From Phenylobacterium sp. (GTDB lineage: Bacteria > Pseudomonadota > Alphaproteobacteria > Caulobacterales > Caulobacteraceae): 64,000 nucleotides of DNA. The position numbers were made by a program, and so were the translations under genes. The notes beneath the pieces were generated by a model. The model was given only the letters and a program-made list of their open reading frames with translations. It searched no databases and had not been told where the DNA came from. This document shows positions 46,830 to 55,531 of this stretch, one piece after another (the stretch's first letter is position 1; the number at the start of each line of letters is the position of its first letter). The DNA is taken from contig NZ_SCTC01000017.1 in NCBI RefSeq assembly GCF_004299445.1, positions 51,867 through 115,866 on the forward strand. Direction: 5' to 3'.

Positions 46830-47306
46830 TCAGCCCTTGATGTTCGAAAGTCGAAGCTGGCGCGCGCGGGTCAGGATCGAGTTCTCGATATCGGTCTCGG
46901 TCTGGCCGGCGGTAGGCGCATCCACCCAGTTCCCGGAGCCGTCGCGGCTCTGCTTGAAGACGGCCACGTTCAGGCCGTCGGCGCGCAGGCGCGAATCCAG
47001 GATGTAGACGGTGCACTTGAAGCGCTCGTCGGGCTTTTCCGGGTTGGTGTACCAGTCGGTGACGATGACGCCGCCGTAGGGGTCGGCCGACTGCAGCGGC
47101 ATGAACGACAGCGTGTCCAGCGTGGCGCGCCACAGGTAGCCGTTGACGCCGATGGCCGCAGCGTTGTCGCCCGAGGCTCGCACCTTGGCGTTCTTCCCGC
47201 CGCCCAGAGGGTTGGGGATGCTGCCACAGGCCGACAGGCCCATGACGCTGACCGCCGTGGCCGCGAGGATCAGGCCACGCATCCGGTTACCGCGCAAAAA
47301 CGGCAT
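46830..47306 (-). CDS. DUF3576 lipoprotein
   Basis: A 158-residue predicted lipoprotein (MRGLILAATAVSVMGLSAC). The body matches DUF3576: GVNGYLWRATLDTLSFMPLQSADPYGGVIVTDWY and the end NSILTRARQLRLS. ATG 47306 with GAGAGGG six bases upstream is preferred; 47282 is a shorter alternative. It is regularly found just upstream of leuS in alphaproteobacteria. Function unknown, envelope location likely. Confidence 0.88.
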   Translation of the reverse strand: MPFLRGNRMRGLILAATAVSVMGLSACGSIPNPLGGGKNAKVRASGDNAAAIGVNGYLWRATLDTLSFMPLQSADPYGGVIVTDWYTNPEKPDERFKCTVYILDSRLRADGLNVAVFKQSRDGSGNWVDAPTAGQTETDIENSILTRARQLRLSNIKG

Positions 47307-47578
47307 CTACACCCTCTCAAATCGTTATCCGCGACACGAGCACGCGCCACGGCGCCGCCCCGCGCCGGTTGCCTCTATAACAACGCCGTGTTGGTCGCCA
47401 AACAGGAATCGCGTGGCCGGCGGGTCACACCCGTCACGCAACTTGTCACAACGTGAACCCGTATCCCTAGAGTCCCGTTGACCCGGGAAGTTTGCGGGCC
47501 TTAATCGACTGGCAATCGCGATCACGTTTACTCACGCTTGGTCGCAATTGGTGACCGTTGGGGCCATATAGGGCTGAG

Positions 47579-47965
47579 ATGTCCACTCGTCGCATCAGCG
47601 TCGTTCTCCTGGCGACCGCGCTTCTCAGCGCGGCGGCCGGCGGCGCCTGGGCGGCTGATAAGCCCGCGAAGTCCGTCGATTTCACCGTTCGCTCCGAGCC
47701 TGCCGCCGCCGCGCCCAACTCGGGCCGGTCGATGAAGTGGGATGCGAGCCGCGGTCGCTTCGGCCTCACCCTCGACGTGCAGCAGCCCGACAGCCGCGCC
47801 GTCATGCCCAACGACGTCTCGGCCGGCGCCTACTTCCGCATCACGCCGTCTGTGCGGGTCGGCGGCGCCGTCTCGCTGGGCGAGCAGGACCTGACCCCCC
47901 AGCGCAACGCCGCGCGCCCGGCCGACCAGCCGAAGGTGCGGCTCGAGACCCGCTTCAAGTTCTAA
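47579..47965 (+). CDS. ntrZ: NtrZ-like small periplasmic protein
   Basis: A 128-residue exported protein (signal MSTRRISVVLLATALLSAAAGGAWA). The mature part has GRSMKWDASRGRFGLTLDVQQP and DVSAGAYFRITPSVRVGGAVSLGEQDL, followed by a disordered end. In Caulobacter, NtrZ is a periplasmic inhibitor that acts on the NtrY sensor and maps close to leuS and parB. The assignment rests on position, size and my memory of the sequence style, so it is moderate. The end overlaps the convergent ThiE-like gene by 11 bases. Confidence 0.68.
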   Translation: MSTRRISVVLLATALLSAAAGGAWAADKPAKSVDFTVRSEPAAAAPNSGRSMKWDASRGRFGLTLDVQQPDSRAVMPNDVSAGAYFRITPSVRVGGAVSLGEQDLTPQRNAARPADQPKVRLETRFKF

Positions 47966-48578
47966 GGCCGTCCACGGCCGCCAGACCGATCAGGCCCGCG
48001 TCGATGAGGCGGCGGGCTTTTTTGTTGTCCACGCCACCCAGGGCATAGGCGGGCCGTCCTGCAGCGCGGACCAGGGCGGCCAGGCGGACGGGACCCAAGG
48101 CCCGCACGCCGGCAGCCGAGGGGCTCTTCGAGGGAAACACGACCGAGATCACCACCGCGTCGGCCGCGCCGCGCCGCGCCGCAGTCAGATCGTGCGCCGC
48201 GCTGGTGACGATCCACCCTGGGTGCGCCCGCTTCAGCGGCCCCGCCCGATGGGCCTGGCGCTCGGGCAGGTGCACCCCGTGGGCGCCGACCTTCACCGCC
48301 AGGGCCGCGTCGGCGCCGATCAGCAGCTTCAACTTCCGCTGACGGGCGATGGCCAGCAGGCGTCGGGCCCGGGCCTCGCCGTCGGGCGCTCCGAAATGGC
48401 GATAGACGATGGCCGAGCCTGCGGGCAGCCGCGCGGCGATGGCCTCTGGATCCGGCGTGCGCACCGGGTCGGTAAAGAACAGCAGCGCGGGCAGGGCCTT
48501 CCGTAGGCCCCGCCGCGCCGGTAAGAGCCGGGCTGTCCGTTCCAGGGTCCAGAAAGCCGAGATGTCCGCCGCTCCCAC
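47955..48578 (-). CDS. Thiamine phosphate synthase-like protein
   Basis: A 207-residue TIM-barrel protein related to ThiE/TenI: PALLFFTDPVRTPDPEAIAARL, VGAHGVHLPERQ, DAVVISVVFPSKS and AYALGGVDNKKARRLIDAG. The pyrophosphate-binding Gly motif is recognisable. The only usual start codon is GTG 48578, which overlaps the divergent YggS gene by 17 bases; a CTG near 48545 is an alternative. No thi genes are nearby, so a TenI-like or other role is possible. Confidence 0.75.
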   Translation of the reverse strand: MGAADISAFWTLERTARLLPARRGLRKALPALLFFTDPVRTPDPEAIAARLPAGSAIVYRHFGAPDGEARARRLLAIARQRKLKLLIGADAALAVKVGAHGVHLPERQAHRAGPLKRAHPGWIVTSAAHDLTAARRGAADAVVISVVFPSKSPSAAGVRALGPVRLAALVRAAGRPAYALGGVDNKKARRLIDAGLIGLAAVDGLRT

Positions 48579-49224
48579 CGCCGAAGGTTATCTCGACGTC
48601 GTGGCCCGGATCACCCGCGCCGCGCAAGCCGCCGGCCGCGATCCGGCCGATGTGACCCTGGTCGCGGTCTCCAAGACCCAGCCCTGGGACGCGATCGAGC
48701 CCGTGCTGGCCGCAGGCCAGCGGGTGTTCGGCGAGAACCGGGTGCAGGAGGCTATGGCGCGCTGGGACGGCAAGGCGGATGGCTTGACGCTGCATCTGAT
48801 CGGGCCGCTCCAGAGCAACAAGTCGCGGGAGGCCGTCGCCTTCTTCGATGTCATCGAAAGCCTGGATCGCGAGAAGCTGGCCCGCAGTCTCGCCGACGAG
48901 GTCCAGAAGCAGGGTCGCGCCCCGCGCCTCTACGTCCAGGTGAATACAGGCGAGGAGCCGCAGAAGGCCGGGATTCTTCCCATGGACGCCGACGCCTTCA
49001 TCACCGCGGCGCGCGCGACGTACGGCCTGACGATCGAGGGCCTGATGTGCATCCCGCCCGCCGACGAGCCGCCGGGGCCCCACTTCGCCCTGCTGCGCAA
49101 GATCGCCGCGCGCAACGGACTTGCGAAGCTCTCGATGGGCATGAGCGGCGACTTTGAGACCGCCATCCGCTTCGGCGCCACCAGCGTGCGGGTGGGTTCG
49201 GCGGTGTTCGGCGCGCGCAGCTAG
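48562..49224 (+). CDS. PLP homeostasis protein (YggS/ProSC family)
   Basis: A 220-residue PLP-binding protein without known catalysis. It helps keep PLP and amino-acid balance. It has VTLVAVSKTQPWDAI (PLP-binding Lys), VFGENRVQEAM, HLIGPLQSNKSREAV and the C-terminal LSMGMSGDFETAIRFGATSVRVGSAVFG. ATG 48562 is chosen from homology. Overlaps the 5' end of the divergent ThiE-like gene. Confidence 0.93.
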   Translation: MSAAPTAEGYLDVVARITRAAQAAGRDPADVTLVAVSKTQPWDAIEPVLAAGQRVFGENRVQEAMARWDGKADGLTLHLIGPLQSNKSREAVAFFDVIESLDREKLARSLADEVQKQGRAPRLYVQVNTGEEPQKAGILPMDADAFITAARATYGLTIEGLMCIPPADEPPGPHFALLRKIAARNGLAKLSMGMSGDFETAIRFGATSVRVGSAVFGARS

Positions 49225-49275
49225 AGCGTTCAGCCTCGGCCCCCGTTCTGGACGTTTGGGGGGCCGGCGGATGGG

Positions 49276-49785
49276 TCACGCGACCTTTCGGATCTCCACC
49301 GCGTCGCCGGGGCGGACCCGGTCGAGCAGCTCCTCCAGATCGGGCCGTTCGATGGCGACGCAGCCCTCTGTCGGCGAGAAGCCCGGGCGGCAGATGTGCA
49401 GGAAGATGGCCGAGCCCAGGCCCGGGACGGGCGGATCGTCGTTGTGACCCAGCACGACCACGATGTCGTAGACTCCGTCCTCGCGCCACAGCCGCTCATG
49501 GCTGGCGGCATAGGGCAGCGTGACGTGGGTGTTGTAGGCCGGGTCGGCGGGGTCATCGCACCAGCCGTCGTCGGGGGTCATGGCGTGGACGCGAACTTCG
49601 CAGGCGGGCGGGGGGCCTCGGTCAGGCCGGTACCAGACCTCGCGGATCGGCCAGACTCCGGCGGGCGAGGCGCCGTCGCCCTCGCGCTTCGCCGAGGCCG
49701 GAATGACGCCCGCAGGGCCCAGCGCACAGCGGACGCGGCGCTCGCCGATATCCAGCCAGCCGTCCGACGTCGCCACGAAGATCAC
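49276..49785 (-). CDS. L,D-transpeptidase (YkuD) family protein
   Basis: A 169-residue protein with the YkuD catalytic block: His at about 130 (IFLHIC) and Cys at about 142 in SPTEGCVAI, a variant of the usual SHGC motif. REGDGASPAGVWPIREV is typical of this cytosolic-looking subgroup. No signal peptide is seen with the GTG start at 49785; an ATG at 49836 adds 17 residues that are not signal-like either. It would cross-link or edit peptidoglycan if exported. Confidence 0.82.
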   Translation of the reverse strand: MIFVATSDGWLDIGERRVRCALGPAGVIPASAKREGDGASPAGVWPIREVWYRPDRGPPPACEVRVHAMTPDDGWCDDPADPAYNTHVTLPYAASHERLWREDGVYDIVVVLGHNDDPPVPGLGSAIFLHICRPGFSPTEGCVAIERPDLEELLDRVRPGDAVEIRKVA

Positions 49786-49853
49786 GTTCCAGCGAACCGC
49801 ATTTTGGCGAAACCTTTTGCCGCGAACCCAACACATGGTGTTTGTTGCCGCTT

Positions 49854-50537
49854 ATGGCTCAACGCAAGACCCTCCTCATCGTCGACGACGACCAGGACCT
49901 TCGCGGCGCGATCGCCGAGCAACTGCAGGCCGAGAACTTCGACACGGTGGAAGCCGAGACCGCCGGTGAGGGCGTACGCATGGCGCGCGAGGCCAAGCCT
50001 GACCTGATCCTGCTGGACGTCGACCTGCCTGACATGGACGGCCGCGAGGCCTGCAAGCGCATGCGCCAGGACGGCGTGGCGACCCCGGTCATCATGCTGA
50101 CGGCGGCCGATACCGACGCCGACGAGATCAAGGGGTTCGACAGCGGCGCCAACGACTATGTCACCAAGCCCTACAAGTTCGCCGTGCTGCTGGCCCGCAT
50201 CCGCGCCTTGCTGCGCGACTATGAACACTCCGAGGGTGCGGTGTTCCGCCTGGGCGCCTATGAATTCCGTCCCGCCGCCAAGCTGCTGGTGGACGAGAAG
50301 GCCAAGAAGATCCGGCTGACCGAAAAAGAGACCAACATCCTGAAGTACCTCTACCGCGCCGGCGAGAAGGCCGTGTCGCGAGAGGAGCTCCTGGCTGAGG
50401 TGTGGGGCTACAACGCCGGCGTCACCACCCACACCCTCGAGACCCACGTCTACCGCCTGCGTCAGAAGATCGAGCCCGACCCCGCGAACGCGCGCCTGCT
50501 CCTCACCGAGGCCGGCGGGTACAAGCTGGCGCCTTAG
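49854..50537 (+). CDS. cenR: OmpR-family response regulator, CenR-like
   Basis: A 227-residue regulator. The receiver starts KTLLIVDDDQDLRGAIAEQL and has the acceptor D55 in LILLDVDLPDMDGREAC and Lys in DYVTKPYKF. The winged-helix domain reads KIRLTEKETNILKYLYRAG...EVWGYNAGVTTHTLETHVYRLRQKIEPD. This wording and the location near parB and leuS match Caulobacter CenR, an essential cell-envelope regulator. Its kinase CenK is not in the window. Confidence 0.78.
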   Translation: MAQRKTLLIVDDDQDLRGAIAEQLQAENFDTVEAETAGEGVRMAREAKPDLILLDVDLPDMDGREACKRMRQDGVATPVIMLTAADTDADEIKGFDSGANDYVTKPYKFAVLLARIRALLRDYEHSEGAVFRLGAYEFRPAAKLLVDEKAKKIRLTEKETNILKYLYRAGEKAVSREELLAEVWGYNAGVTTHTLETHVYRLRQKIEPDPANARLLLTEAGGYKLAP

Positions 50538-50549
50538 CGCCCGGAGGGG

Positions 50550-51356
50550 TTACAGCGCCAGGTCAGCCGACACCGGCGCGTGGTCGCTCGGCCGTTCCCA
50601 GCCTCGTACATCCTCATGCACCCGGCTGGCCGGCGCGCCCAGGCGCCAGGCCGCCTCCCGCAGGCCGGGAGACACCAGAATGTGATCCAGCCGCAGGCCG
50701 CGGTTTGACTGACGGAAATCCTTGGCGCGATAGCTCCACCACGACGCGATCTTGGTGGGCTCTGGCGACGTGGCTCGCGTCAGATCGATCAGGCCGATCG
50801 AGGCCTCCATGGCGCGGAACGCCTCGATCTCCGCCGGCGTGTGGCTGACCACCTTCGACATGTACCTGTGGTTCCAGACGTCGAACTCGCCGGGCGCCAC
50901 GTTCAGGTCGCCTACTATGGCCAGCGGCGCCTTCGGGTCGCGCGTCTTCAGCCCTGCCGTCAGCTTCTCGTAGAAGTCGAGCTTGTGGTCGAACTTGGGA
51001 TTGGCCTCTCGGTCGGGAATGTCGCCGCCGGCCGGGATGTAGAAGTTGTGGATGTCGACGCCCGCCACCTTCGCCGCCACGCAGCGGGCGTGGCCCTCGC
51101 GGCAGGCGTCCAGGGGCTGAGCGTCCTCGATCGGGAGGCGTGAGGCGATCGCCACGCCGTGCCAGCCCTTCTGCCCCGCGATCCGGATATGGGGGAGGCC
51201 CATGTCCTTGAACGCGTTCACCGGAAACTCGTGCTCGCGGCACTTGATCTCCTGGAGGCACAGGACATCAGGCGCCTGTTCCGCGACGAAGCGGGCGGCC
51301 TGTTCGGCGCGCAGGCGGACCGAGTTGACGTTCCAGGTGCAGATTCGAAGGCGCAT
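50550..51356 (-). CDS. xth: Exodeoxyribonuclease III
   Basis: AP endonuclease and 3'-5' exonuclease for base-excision repair. The 268-residue protein has MRLRICTWNVNSVRLRAEQ, LCLQEIKCREHEFP (metal-binding Glu), IVGDLNVAPGEFDVWN (catalytic Asp/Asn), LRLDHILVS and RPSDHAPV (catalytic Asp-His). A strong AAGGAGG lies five bases before the ATG. A terminator-like hairpin stands in its leader. Confidence 0.95.
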   Translation of the reverse strand: MRLRICTWNVNSVRLRAEQAARFVAEQAPDVLCLQEIKCREHEFPVNAFKDMGLPHIRIAGQKGWHGVAIASRLPIEDAQPLDACREGHARCVAAKVAGVDIHNFYIPAGGDIPDREANPKFDHKLDFYEKLTAGLKTRDPKAPLAIVGDLNVAPGEFDVWNHRYMSKVVSHTPAEIEAFRAMEASIGLIDLTRATSPEPTKIASWWSYRAKDFRQSNRGLRLDHILVSPGLREAAWRLGAPASRVHEDVRGWERPSDHAPVSADLAL

Positions 51357-51379
51357 GACGCCTCCTTAAACGAAAGAAA

Positions 51380-51406
51380 GCCCGGGCGCTTGGCGTGCGC
51401 CCGGGC
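51380..51406 (-). terminator. Rho-independent terminator-like hairpin in xth leader
   Basis: A perfect 10-bp GC stem (GCCCGGGCGC / GCGCCCGGGC, 7-base loop). Read on the minus strand it is followed by CTTTCTTTCGTTT, a T-rich tract. It would stop transcripts coming from lolA before xth, or act as an attenuator within the xth leader, which then continues to the AAGGAGG ribosome site. Confidence 0.7.
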
Positions 51407-51460
51407 CGTGTAAGTTGTCTCTCATGCCGCCGCCGGGAGGGGATAGGTTCCGGCACGGAC

Positions 51461-51487
51461 TCGACGACATAACCGGTATGTCGTCGA
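51461..51487. promoter_or_regulatory. Perfect 11-bp inverted repeat upstream of xth
   Basis: TCGACGACATA (51461-51471) and TATGTCGTCGA (51477-51487) with a 5-base spacer lie in the 222-base xth-lolA gap. There is no T-run. The symmetry and length suit a dimeric regulator site or an RNA hairpin. It does not match the alphaproteobacterial LexA motif. Confidence 0.5.
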
Positions 51488-51578
51488 CGTAGTGGCAATA
51501 TCGCAACACTACGACAGTTTGTCAAAGGGATTTCGCGTAAGCTATTGCCTGTGTCGCAAGGGCAACACCTGATCGGCG

Positions 51579-52217
51579 TCAGACTTTGCCGCGGCCGGGG
51601 TTCTTCGGGCGGGGGTCCTTCAGGACGAACAGCGACTTGTCGAGGCCCGCGGCCCGCTCCAGACCCTGGAGTTGCACACGTGTAGGTCGTCCTTGCGCAT
51701 CAGTAACCGTCCAGCCTGTAAGTGCAAGAGGGGCGTCGGTGAACGTCAGCGCGATCTGACCGGCCGTCTCCTTCTTGCCGTCGCGGGCCGTGATGGTGAA
51801 GCCATCGGCCAGGCGCTGGACGCGGCTGATGGTGACCCCGCGGTCCAGCCGGATGGTGCGGGCCAGGAACAACGAAAGCGGCGTGGCGCCCAGCGGATAC
51901 TGATCGAACGTCTTCAGCCGCTTGTCCTGCACCGACACTACGCCGCCGTCCGAGACCACCAACAGGCCCGACGGCGCGTCATAGGCGAAGCGCGCCTTGC
52001 CGGGCCGCTTCATGTAGAGCGTGCCGGTCGTGGCGCGGCCGCGGTGATCGGTCTGGATGAATCTCCCCTTGGCCTCGGTCAGGCCTTCGAGATAGGCCAC
52101 GGCGCGATCGACCAGCGCCTTGTCGGCGGCGCTCAGAGGCGCTTGCGCCAACGCCGGCGTTGCGACGAGGGACGCGGCGGCGAGGGCGAGGGTCAGGCTG
52201 CGTCGGGATAGGGTCAT
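51579..52217 (-). CDS. lolA: Outer-membrane lipoprotein carrier LolA-like
   Basis: A 212-residue periplasmic protein that ferries lipoproteins to the outer membrane. The signal MTLSRRSLTLALAAASLVATPALA is followed by LTEAKGRFIQTDHRGRATTGTLYMKRPGKARFAYD, the family's core, and TFDQYPLGATPLSLFLA. GGAGA precedes ATG 52217. It lies next to ftsK (divided only by the small UvrB/C-motif gene), as in many alphaproteobacteria. Confidence 0.9.
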   Translation of the reverse strand: MTLSRRSLTLALAAASLVATPALAQAPLSAADKALVDRAVAYLEGLTEAKGRFIQTDHRGRATTGTLYMKRPGKARFAYDAPSGLLVVSDGGVVSVQDKRLKTFDQYPLGATPLSLFLARTIRLDRGVTISRVQRLADGFTITARDGKKETAGQIALTFTDAPLALTGWTVTDAQGRPTRVQLQGLERAAGLDKSLFVLKDPRPKNPGRGKV

Positions 52218-52314
52218 GAGGTCTCCGTAACGTGCGCATACCCTACCGCACCTGAACGGCGGCAATAGGGCTGAGACAGGGCGGGGCAACGCCGAAGCTT
52301 GGGGAGACGTTCCG

Positions 52315-52566
52315 ATGTCCATGATCGACGATCTGGAGCGCCGCATGCGCGAAGCCGCCGACGCCGGCGATTTCGAAACCGCCGCCCTGCTGCGCGATTC
52401 GATCGCACGCATCCGCTCCGGCGAGAGCGGCCTGACGGAGCAGACGCCGGGCAAGATGGGGCTGGGCTCGAGCCAGGAGCGCTACAGGGGGTCGGGCAAG
52501 CCGCTCCCGAAGAAACCAGACCCGATGACGACGGGCTACAAGCCGGGCGGGTGTCGGTCGAAATAG
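52315..52566 (+). CDS. Small UvrB/UvrC-motif protein
   Basis: An 83-residue protein. The first 35 residues form a UVR motif helix pair (MIDDLERRMREAADAGDFETAALLRDSI). The rest is polar, Gly/Pro/Lys-rich and probably disordered, ending KPGGCRSK. It is encoded opposite to lolA and ftsK between them. The function of such stand-alone UVR proteins is unknown. Confidence 0.85.
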   Translation: MSMIDDLERRMREAADAGDFETAALLRDSIARIRSGESGLTEQTPGKMGLGSSQERYRGSGKPLPKKPDPMTTGYKPGGCRSK

Positions 52567-52570
52567 CGCC

Positions 52571-54940
52571 TCATGGCGCCGCGCTGACCAGGATCTCGCG
52601 CTTCCCCGCGTGGTTGGCCGGGCCCACCACGCCTTCCTGCTCCATGCGCTCCATCAGCGAAGCGGCGCGGTTGTAGCCGATCTGCAGGCGTCGCTGGATG
52701 TAGCTGGTGGAGGCCTTGCCGTCGCGGGTGACCACGGCGACGGCGCGGTCATAGAGGTCGTTGCTCTCGTCTCCGCCGCCAAAGCCGCCCTCGTCGCCGC
52801 CACCGTCCTCATCATCGCCGCCGGCGGTGACTTCTTCGAGGTAGCTGGGCGTGCCCTGGTCGCGCAGGAACTTGGCCACCGCCTCGACCTCGCCGTCCGA
52901 TACGAACGGGCCGTGCAGGCGGGTGATCCGTCCGCCGCCGGCCATGTAGAGCATGTCGCCCTGGCCCAACAGCTGCTCGGCGCCCTGCTCGCCCAGGATG
53001 GTGCGGCTGTCGATCTTCGAGGTGACCTGGAAGCTGATCCGGGTCGGGAAGTTGGCCTTGATGGTGCCCGTGATGACGTCCACCGACGGGCGCTGAGTGG
53101 CCATGATCAGGTGGATGCCGGCGGCGCGAGCCATCTGGGCCAGGCGCTGGACGGCGCCCTCGATGTCCTTGCCGGCCACCATCATCAGGTCGGCGACCTC
53201 GTCGATGATCACCACCAGGTAGGGCATCGGCTCGGGCCGGATCTTCTCGCTCTCGTAGGTGGCGCGGCCGGCCTCGTCGAAGCCGGTCTGCACGGTCCGC
53301 TCGAAGTGCTCGCCCTTGGCCAGGGCCTCGCGGGCGCGCTCGTTGAAGCTGGCGACGTTGCGGACCCCGATCTTCGACATGCGGCGATAGCGGTCCTCCA
53401 TCTCGCGCACGGTCCACTTGAGCGCGACGATGGCCTTCTTCGGATCGGTGACGACGGGCGCCAGCAGGTGCGGGATGCCGTCGTAGACGCTGAGCTCCAG
53501 CATCTTCGGGTCGATCATGATCATCCGGCACTGCTCGGGCGGCAGGCGGTAGAGGATCGAGAGAATCATGGCGTTCACGCCCACCGACTTTCCCGAGCCG
53601 GTGGTGCCGGCGATCAGCAGGTGGGGCATCTTGGCCAGGTCGGCGATGTAGGGCTCACCGCCGATGCTCTCGCCCAGGGCCATGGGCAGGGTCTGGCCGC
53701 CGCGCTCGTACTCGGAAGCGGCCAGCAGGTCGCGCAGATAGACGGTCTCGCGCCGCTGATTGGGCAGCTCGATGCCGATGGCGTTGCGGCCGGGCACCAC
53801 CGAGACGCGGGCCGAGGCCACGCTCATGGAGCGCGCGATGTCGTCGGCCAGGGCCACGACGCGGGCCGACTTCACGCCGGCTGCGGGCACGAGTTCGTAG
53901 AGGGTGACAACGGGGCCCGGGCGGATCTGGTCCACCTGGCCGCGGACGCCGAACTCGGCCAGCACGCTTTCCAGCAACTGGGCGTTCTGGCGCAGCGCGC
54001 CCTCATCGTACTGCGCCGCGCGCGGCGGCGCCTTGGTCAGCATCGCCAGCTCGGGCAGCTGGAAGCCGCCCTCCTGGGCGAAGGCGAACGCGCCCTGTTT
54101 CTCCTTGGCCTCGCGGGCGCTCTCTTTCGGCGCGGCCTTGGGGGCTTTGACCTGCAGCGTCGGGGCCTCAGCCGAAATGATGGGCGCCGGCATGGCGGCG
54201 GCGGCGTCATCGTCCAGGGCGGCGTCCGGAATCACCGGGTCCGGCGTCTTGCCGCGGCGGGCCACCTTGGCGGCTTTGGTTTCGGGCTTGGCGGCTTTCA
54301 GCTTGGGCTTCGGGGCAAGCGCGTGGGTCAATCCGTCGGCCAGACCGCGGACGTCGACGCGGCTCAGACCCAGGCCGTAGCCATAGGCGATCACGCCGGC
54401 CACGGAAAACACGGCGCCGGCGATCGGCGTGCCGCTGGGCAGGCGGGCATATTCGATCAGCCCCGCGAACCCGTTCAGCAGCGCATCGCCCCAGAAGCCT
54501 CCCAGGCCCTTGGCCAGCGGCCAAGCGGCGGGCGTCGGCGCCCAGGCCAGCGCGCCCGCCAGCGCCAGCAGGCCCAGCGTTCCGATGGCGGCCCGCAGGC
54601 GCAGGCGACCGCGGCTCTGATCCGGCTCGGGATCGGCTACGCGGGCCAGGCCGCAGGTCACCACCAGCAGGGCGGCCAGCCCGGCCACGACGCCCAGCGA
54701 CTGGATCCCGATATCTGCCATGACGGCGCCGGCGCCGCCCAGGGCGTTGGCCGGTGCGCCCGGGCCGGCGGCGTTCAGGCTGGGATCGGCGGCGTTGTAT
54801 GTAGCAAAGGCGGCGGCGAGCGCGACACCAAAGGCGGCCGTCACACCGCCGCGCAGCCGGGCCGTCGCCGGGTGGCCCCAGGTCAGCCTGGCGATGTGGA
54901 GAAACAGCTCCCCACCGGTTTTCCGCGCCACCCGCGCCAT
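52571..54940 (-). CDS. ftsK: DNA translocase FtsK
   Basis: Pumps chromosome termini through the septum and activates XerCD. The 789-residue protein has four N-terminal membrane helices and a Pro/Ala/Lys linker (about 220-290). The RecA-like motor has [20 protein letters not shown] (Walker A), [14 protein letters not shown] (Walker B) and [13 protein letters not shown]. The C-terminal gamma winged helix ([25 protein letters not shown]) reads KOPS. ATG 54940 is preferred to TTG 54946. A CtrA-like box lies 52-66 bases upstream. Confidence 0.96.
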   Translation of the reverse strand: MARVARKTGGELFLHIARLTWGHPATARLRGGVTAAFGVALAAAFATYNAADPSLNAAGPGAPANALGGAGAVMADIGIQSLGVVAGLAALLVVTCGLARVADPEPDQSRGRLRLRAAIGTLGLLALAGALAWAPTPAAWPLAKGLGGFWGDALLNGFAGLIEYARLPSGTPIAGAVFSVAGVIAYGYGLGLSRVDVRGLADGLTHALAPKPKLKAAKPETKAAKVARRGKTPDPVIPDAALDDDAAAAMPAPIISAEAPTLQVKAPKAAPKESAREAKEKQGAFAFAQEGGFQLPELAMLTKAPPRAAQYDEGALRQNAQLLESVLAEFGVRGQVDQIRPGPVVTLYELVPAAGVKSARVVALADDIARSMSVASARVSVVPGRNAIGIELPNQRRETVYLRDLLAASEYERGGQTLPMALGESIGGEPYIADLAKMPHLLIAGTTGSGKSVGVNAMILSILYRLPPEQCRMIMIDPKMLELSVYDGIPHLLAPVVTDPKKAIVALKWTVREMEDRYRRMSKIGVRNVASFNERAREALAKGEHFERTVQTGFDEAGRATYESEKIRPEPMPYLVVIIDEVADLMMVAGKDIEGAVQRLAQMARAAGIHLIMATQRPSVDVITGTIKANFPTRISFQVTSKIDSRTILGEQGAEQLLGQGDMLYMAGGGRITRLHGPFVSDGEVEAVAKFLRDQGTPSYLEEVTAGGDDEDGGGDEGGFGGGDESNDLYDRAVAVVTRDGKASTSYIQRRLQIGYNRAASLMERMEQEGVVGPANHAGKREILVSAAP

Positions 54941-54991
54941 ACCCAAATCACCCCACGCCTGTCGAACCCCACATGTCTGGCCTTGGGATCG

Positions 54992-55006
54992 TTAATCCCG
55001 CGTTTA
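54992..55006. promoter_or_regulatory. CtrA-like box TTAA-N7-TTTA between ftsK and 55080 gene
   Basis: TTAATCCCGCGTTTA has seven of the eight consensus bases with exact 7-base spacing. It lies in the divergent gap between ftsK and the 55080 gene, where the sequence is locally AT-richer. CtrA control of a division gene is plausible but inferred. Confidence 0.45.
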
Positions 55007-55079
55007 CCGTGATTTTTTCCGCGCCCCCTCAAGAGAGGGAAGCCTTCCTTGCGCCGCGATAGGCGACTAGGTTCCGCCC

Positions 55080-55496
55080 ATGAACTGGTCCATGCCCCGT
55101 CCCGTCCTGCAGGTTGTCGCCACCGGCCTGGGCTTGGTCTGGCTGGGCGCCTTCGCGCTCGCCGCGTTTACCGCGCCGCCCCGAGGCCGGCTGCCGGGCG
55201 AAGGCCCGCAGGCCGCCAGCGCCGCGGTCCTCGAGGCCACCGAGGCCACACCGTTGGTCGACGAGCGCCTTGCCGGCGCGCCCGAGCCGGAAGAGCTGAC
55301 TGAGGAAGAGAAAGCCGCGCTGGAAGCCGAGAAGAAGGCCAAGGCCGAGGCGGATGCGTTGGCCAAGGCCGAGGCTGCCAAGGGGGCGCCGGCCGGCCCA
55401 GAAGCTATCGTTCCGGTCGCGCCGCCCGCCGCCGCCAAGGTCGAGCCCGCGGCGCCGGCTCCCCCGCCGCCGAAGGTGGAAGAGCCGGTGTTCTGA
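55080..55496 (+). CDS. Membrane-anchored Ala/Pro/Glu-rich protein, unknown function
   Basis: A 138-residue protein with one N-terminal membrane helix (VLQVVATGLGLVWLGAFALAAF). A long low-complexity tail follows: acidic-basic helical repeats (EELTEEEKAALEAEKKAKAEADALAKAEAA) and a Pro/Ala end. Low complexity prevents family recognition. It diverges from ftsK. An envelope-spanning or scaffold role is only a guess. Confidence 0.6.
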   Translation: MNWSMPRPVLQVVATGLGLVWLGAFALAAFTAPPRGRLPGEGPQAASAAVLEATEATPLVDERLAGAPEPEELTEEEKAALEAEKKAKAEADALAKAEAAKGAPAGPEAIVPVAPPAAAKVEPAAPAPPPPKVEEPVF

Positions 55497-55502
55497 TCCT
55501 GC

Positions 55503-55527
55503 GCCCTGCCCCCTCAGGGGGAAGGGC
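55503..55527. terminator. Bidirectional terminator-like hairpin
   Basis: GCCCTGCCCCC (55503-55513) pairs with GGGGGAAGGGC (55517-55527) around a 3-base loop with one mismatch. It stands in the 35-base gap between two convergent genes. No long T-run follows on either strand. Confidence 0.6.
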
Positions 55528-55531
55528 AGTC

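Noticed and set aside
43948..47007. Open frame of about 1000 codons opposite to leuS and lptE
   Set aside because: Long antisense frames are expected in 70% GC DNA; the strand opposite encodes clear leuS and lptE, and this frame shows no family motif.
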